From: UBA1367 sp040268355
Lineage (GTDB): Bacteria; Actinomycetota; Coriobacteriia; Coriobacteriales; Atopobiaceae
Assembly: GCA_040268355.1 (NCBI GenBank)
Contig: JAWRIT010000137.1
Location: 1 to 24,688 of the forward strand
Direction: 5' to 3'
Length of the DNA: 24,688 nt
A program made the translations under genes and the position numbers. Below the pieces are notes generated by a model, which had not been told where the DNA came from, searched no databases, and saw only the letters and a program-made list of their open reading frames with translations. Positions 23,050 through 24,688 of this stretch are shown piece by piece; position 1 is the first letter of the stretch, and each line of letters begins with the position of its first letter.

Positions 23050-23087
23050 GGGTTGTTACTCGGCGGATCGCTCCGCGAGGCATGACC
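23050..23087 (+). promoter_or_regulatory. RAT antiterminator site for the LicT-like protein
   Basis: GGGTTGTTACTCG at the left and CGAGGCATGACC at the right match the conserved ends of ribonucleic antiterminator sequences (GGATTGTTACTG and AGGCAAAACC in the Bacillus type). Between them CTCG/CGAG and CGGA/TCCG pair with a one-base bulge and a TCGC loop. The 3' half of the site is also the 5' arm of the following terminator, so the two structures exclude each other. Confidence 0.85.
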
Positions 23088-23136
23088 GATGAGCCGGCAC
23101 ATGCTGGCTTTCTCTGTCTGCTTCGGGAGCTTTTTT
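23070..23136 (+). terminator. Leader terminator controlled by the RAT
   Basis: GCTCCGCGAGGC (23070-23081) pairs with GCTTCGGGAGC (23120-23130), about eleven pairs with one bulge and one wobble, followed at once by TTTTTT (23131-23136). The loop holds a second hairpin, AGCCGGCA/TGCTGGCT (23092-23099 with 23102-23109). Binding of the antiterminator protein to the overlapping RAT should prevent it from forming. Confidence 0.8.
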
Positions 23137-23226
23137 CATGCCGAGGGTCTGCCCGCGCCCTCTTCCCTGAGACGATCCCCCGAGCAACAGCTGCAAAGGT
23201 GGCATCGACCAGGAAGGACGTGCATC

Positions 23227-24654
23227 ATGGCAGACAACCAACAGACTGCCCGTGACGTGCTCGAAGCCGTGGGCGGCAAGGAGAACGTCACCAACCTCAT
23301 CCACTGCATCACGAGGCTGCGTTTCAGCCTCAAGGACGCGTCCATCCCCGATGTGGACGCCATCAAGAAGATTCCCGGCGTCATCGGTGCCCAGTGGTCC
23401 GGCGGCCAGTTCCAGGTGATCATCGGACAGAACGTAGACAAGGTCTTCGACGAGGTCGTGAAGCTCGGGGTAAGCGGCGGTGGCGCCATCGACGTCGACG
23501 AGGGAGACGTCGAGCAGTTCGAGTGGACCCCGAGAAACGTCGGTGCGGCCATCCTCAACTACCTCTCCAAGTCGATGGTCGCCATGATCCCCATCATGAT
23601 GGGCGGCGCCTTCTTCCGCGTGGTGGCCATGCTCATGGGTCCCGCGATGCTTGGCATCTGGGCCGAGGACAGCCAGACCTACGCCCTCTTCAACGACTGG
23701 ATTTACAACGCAGCCTTCTACTTCATGCCTATCTACCTGGGCTATTCTGCAGCAGACACCATCGGTGCCAACAGGTATCTGGGCATGTTCATGGGAGGCG
23801 TCCTCATCTGCCCCGATCTTGTGAAGCTTGCCAGCGCGGGAGAGCTGACCAGCATGAGCGTCTACGGCATTCCCGCCCCCGTCGCGAGCTACGCCCAGAC
23901 CGTGCTGCCCATCCTCCTGTGCATCCCCGTGCTCAAGTATGTGGAGAGGCTTTTCAGGAAGATCGTCCCCGACATGCTGTCCACGGTGTTCGTCCCCTTC
24001 CTTACCATGCTCGTGATGGTGCCTGTCGCACTGTGCGCCCTCGCACCGCTCGGCGGCTGGCTGGGCGACGGCGTGGGCAACGCGCTCTTCGCCTTTGGCA
24101 ACGTCGGAGGCTTCCTCGCCGTGGCCGTCATCGCCGCGCTCTGGGAGTTCTTGGTCATGACCGGCATGCACCAGGTGCTCATCCTGCTCGCCATCACACA
24201 GATGCTGAGCACCCCAGCAGGAGATGCCGCCGTCACCGTCGGCGGCAACATCGCCCAGTGGGCCACCTGGGGCATGGCCTTTGGCGCCTTCCTCAGGCTG
24301 CGCGAGAAGAACGAGAAGATGGCCCACTTCGGCTACTTCGTCTCTGGGTTCGTCGGCGGCGTGACCGAGCCCGCGCTCTACGGCACGGGCTTCAAGTACA
24401 CCCGTTGCCTTGCCGGCATGGTGGGCGGCGGATTCATCGGCGGCGCGCTGGCCGGCATCCTTGGCGTTCACAACTACATGCTCGGCGCCACCAACGTGCT
24501 CGGGGTGCTGGGCTTCGCAAGCTCCGACAACCCGGGCAGCCTCATGGGCGGCGTGATCGCCGGCATCGTGGCCTTTGTCTCCGCCGCCGTCATCACCTAC
24601 CTGTTCGGCTTCACCTCCGAGCAGCTCGAGGCAGACCGCACGGCCGCCTCGTGA
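23227..24654 (+). CDS. PTS beta-glucoside-type EIIBC component
   Basis: The 475-residue protein begins with an EIIB domain whose phosphocysteine is Cys27 in LIHCITRLRF. After a linker it continues with a glucose-superfamily EIIC domain of about ten hydrophobic segments, including MMGGAFFRVVAML, WEFLVMTGMHQVL and the sugar-binding loop GVTEPALYG (about residues 378-386). It phosphorylates a beta-glucoside during uptake; the exact sugar is unknown. There is no EIIA domain at the C-terminus, so EIIA must come from elsewhere, either a gene beyond the window or a shared glucose-type EIIA. The ATG follows GGAAGGA by eight bases; a frame extending upstream over the leader terminator is not real. Expression is predicted to depend on the LicT-like antiterminator next door. 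Confidence 0.93.
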   Translation: MADNQQTARDVLEAVGGKENVTNLIHCITRLRFSLKDASIPDVDAIKKIPGVIGAQWSGGQFQVIIGQNVDKVFDEVVKLGVSGGGAIDVDEGDVEQFEWTPRNVGAAILNYLSKSMVAMIPIMMGGAFFRVVAMLMGPAMLGIWAEDSQTYALFNDWIYNAAFYFMPIYLGYSAADTIGANRYLGMFMGGVLICPDLVKLASAGELTSMSVYGIPAPVASYAQTVLPILLCIPVLKYVERLFRKIVPDMLSTVFVPFLTMLVMVPVALCALAPLGGWLGDGVGNALFAFGNVGGFLAVAVIAALWEFLVMTGMHQVLILLAITQMLSTPAGDAAVTVGGNIAQWATWGMAFGAFLRLREKNEKMAHFGYFVSGFVGGVTEPALYGTGFKYTRCLAGMVGGGFIGGALAGILGVHNYMLGATNVLGVLGFASSDNPGSLMGGVIAGIVAFVSAAVITYLFGFTSEQLEADRTAAS

Positions 24655-24688
24655 CGGCGGCGTAGTCGCAGGACATGCCCCCCGGCCC

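Noticed and set aside
23089..23226. N-terminal extension of the PTS EIIBC gene
   Set aside because: The upstream ATG lies inside the leader terminator region, and the 46 added residues do not belong to the EIIB fold; the ATG at 23227 has a good ribosome binding site.
23056..24471. 471-codon minus-strand open frame
   Set aside because: Antisense to the PTS EIIBC gene, His/Asp/Gly-rich, no ribosome binding site.

Overview
The window is a GC-rich chromosomal segment, tightly packed with genes on both strands. The gene repertoire is a fermentative one: two PTS permeases, a BglG/LicT-type antiterminator, LacI and GntR/YtrA regulators, AsnA, Tat-dependent lipoproteins, and short dispersed intergenic palindromes. 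Together these suggest an anaerobic actinobacterium of the Coriobacteriia (Olsenella/Atopobiaceae-like). The taxonomic placement is inference from gene content and style. There is no rRNA or tRNA in the window to confirm it.

Layout. 1-1.84 kb: a bile acid:Na+ symporter-family transporter converges on a small HAD phosphatase-like gene. 2.0-3.4 kb: an unusual protein with two class I methyltransferase domains joined by a hydrophobic segment. 3.5-7.6 kb: a GCS2-type glutamate-cysteine ligase, a small conserved protein, a 31-bp-periodic inverted repeat array, then PhzF and AsnA. 7.8-9.15 kb: a cellobiose-type PTS EIIC gene broken by two single-base frameshifts. 9.3-10.07 kb: gene-poor DNA with a long hairpin element and a degraded fragment of a gene that is intact at 16.3 kb. 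10.07-13.2 kb: a minus-strand redox cluster (SDR, DUF4405-like cytochrome b, Tat lipoprotein flavodoxin, FMN reductase with a CX2CX2CX5C motif). 13.4-15.8 kb: RpiB/LacAB-type isomerase and ribulose-phosphate 3-epimerase-type genes, divergent from a LacI regulator, with three matching operator-like sites between them. 16.0-17.3 kb: a perfect 23-bp inverted repeat hairpin element followed by an AbiEi/DUF559-like gene. 17.5-17.9 kb: a TIGR04076-type gene. 18.2-20.25 kb: a GntR (YtrA-like) - ABC ATPase - ABC permease operon with a palindromic operator inside its promoter; the permease carries a frameshift. 20.5-21.9 kb: a Tat lipoprotein esterase. 22.05-24.65 kb: a LicT-like antiterminator followed by a complete promoter-RAT-terminator leader and a beta-glucoside-type PTS EIIBC gene.

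The most self-contained regulatory circuit is at the right end. The LicT-like protein should bind the RAT hairpin in the leader of the PTS gene and prevent the overlapping terminator from forming. The most unusual non-coding signal is a unit of hairpin element plus AbiEi/DUF559-like gene. It occurs twice in the same orientation: intact at 16.0-17.3 kb and decayed at 9.6-10.0 kb. Two further short repeat families (a 28-bp palindrome found three times, once inside a coding sequence, and the 31-bp-period array) add to the picture of a genome carrying several families of small palindromic repeats. Three single-base deletions, all in transporter genes, are either genuine gene decay or sequencing errors.
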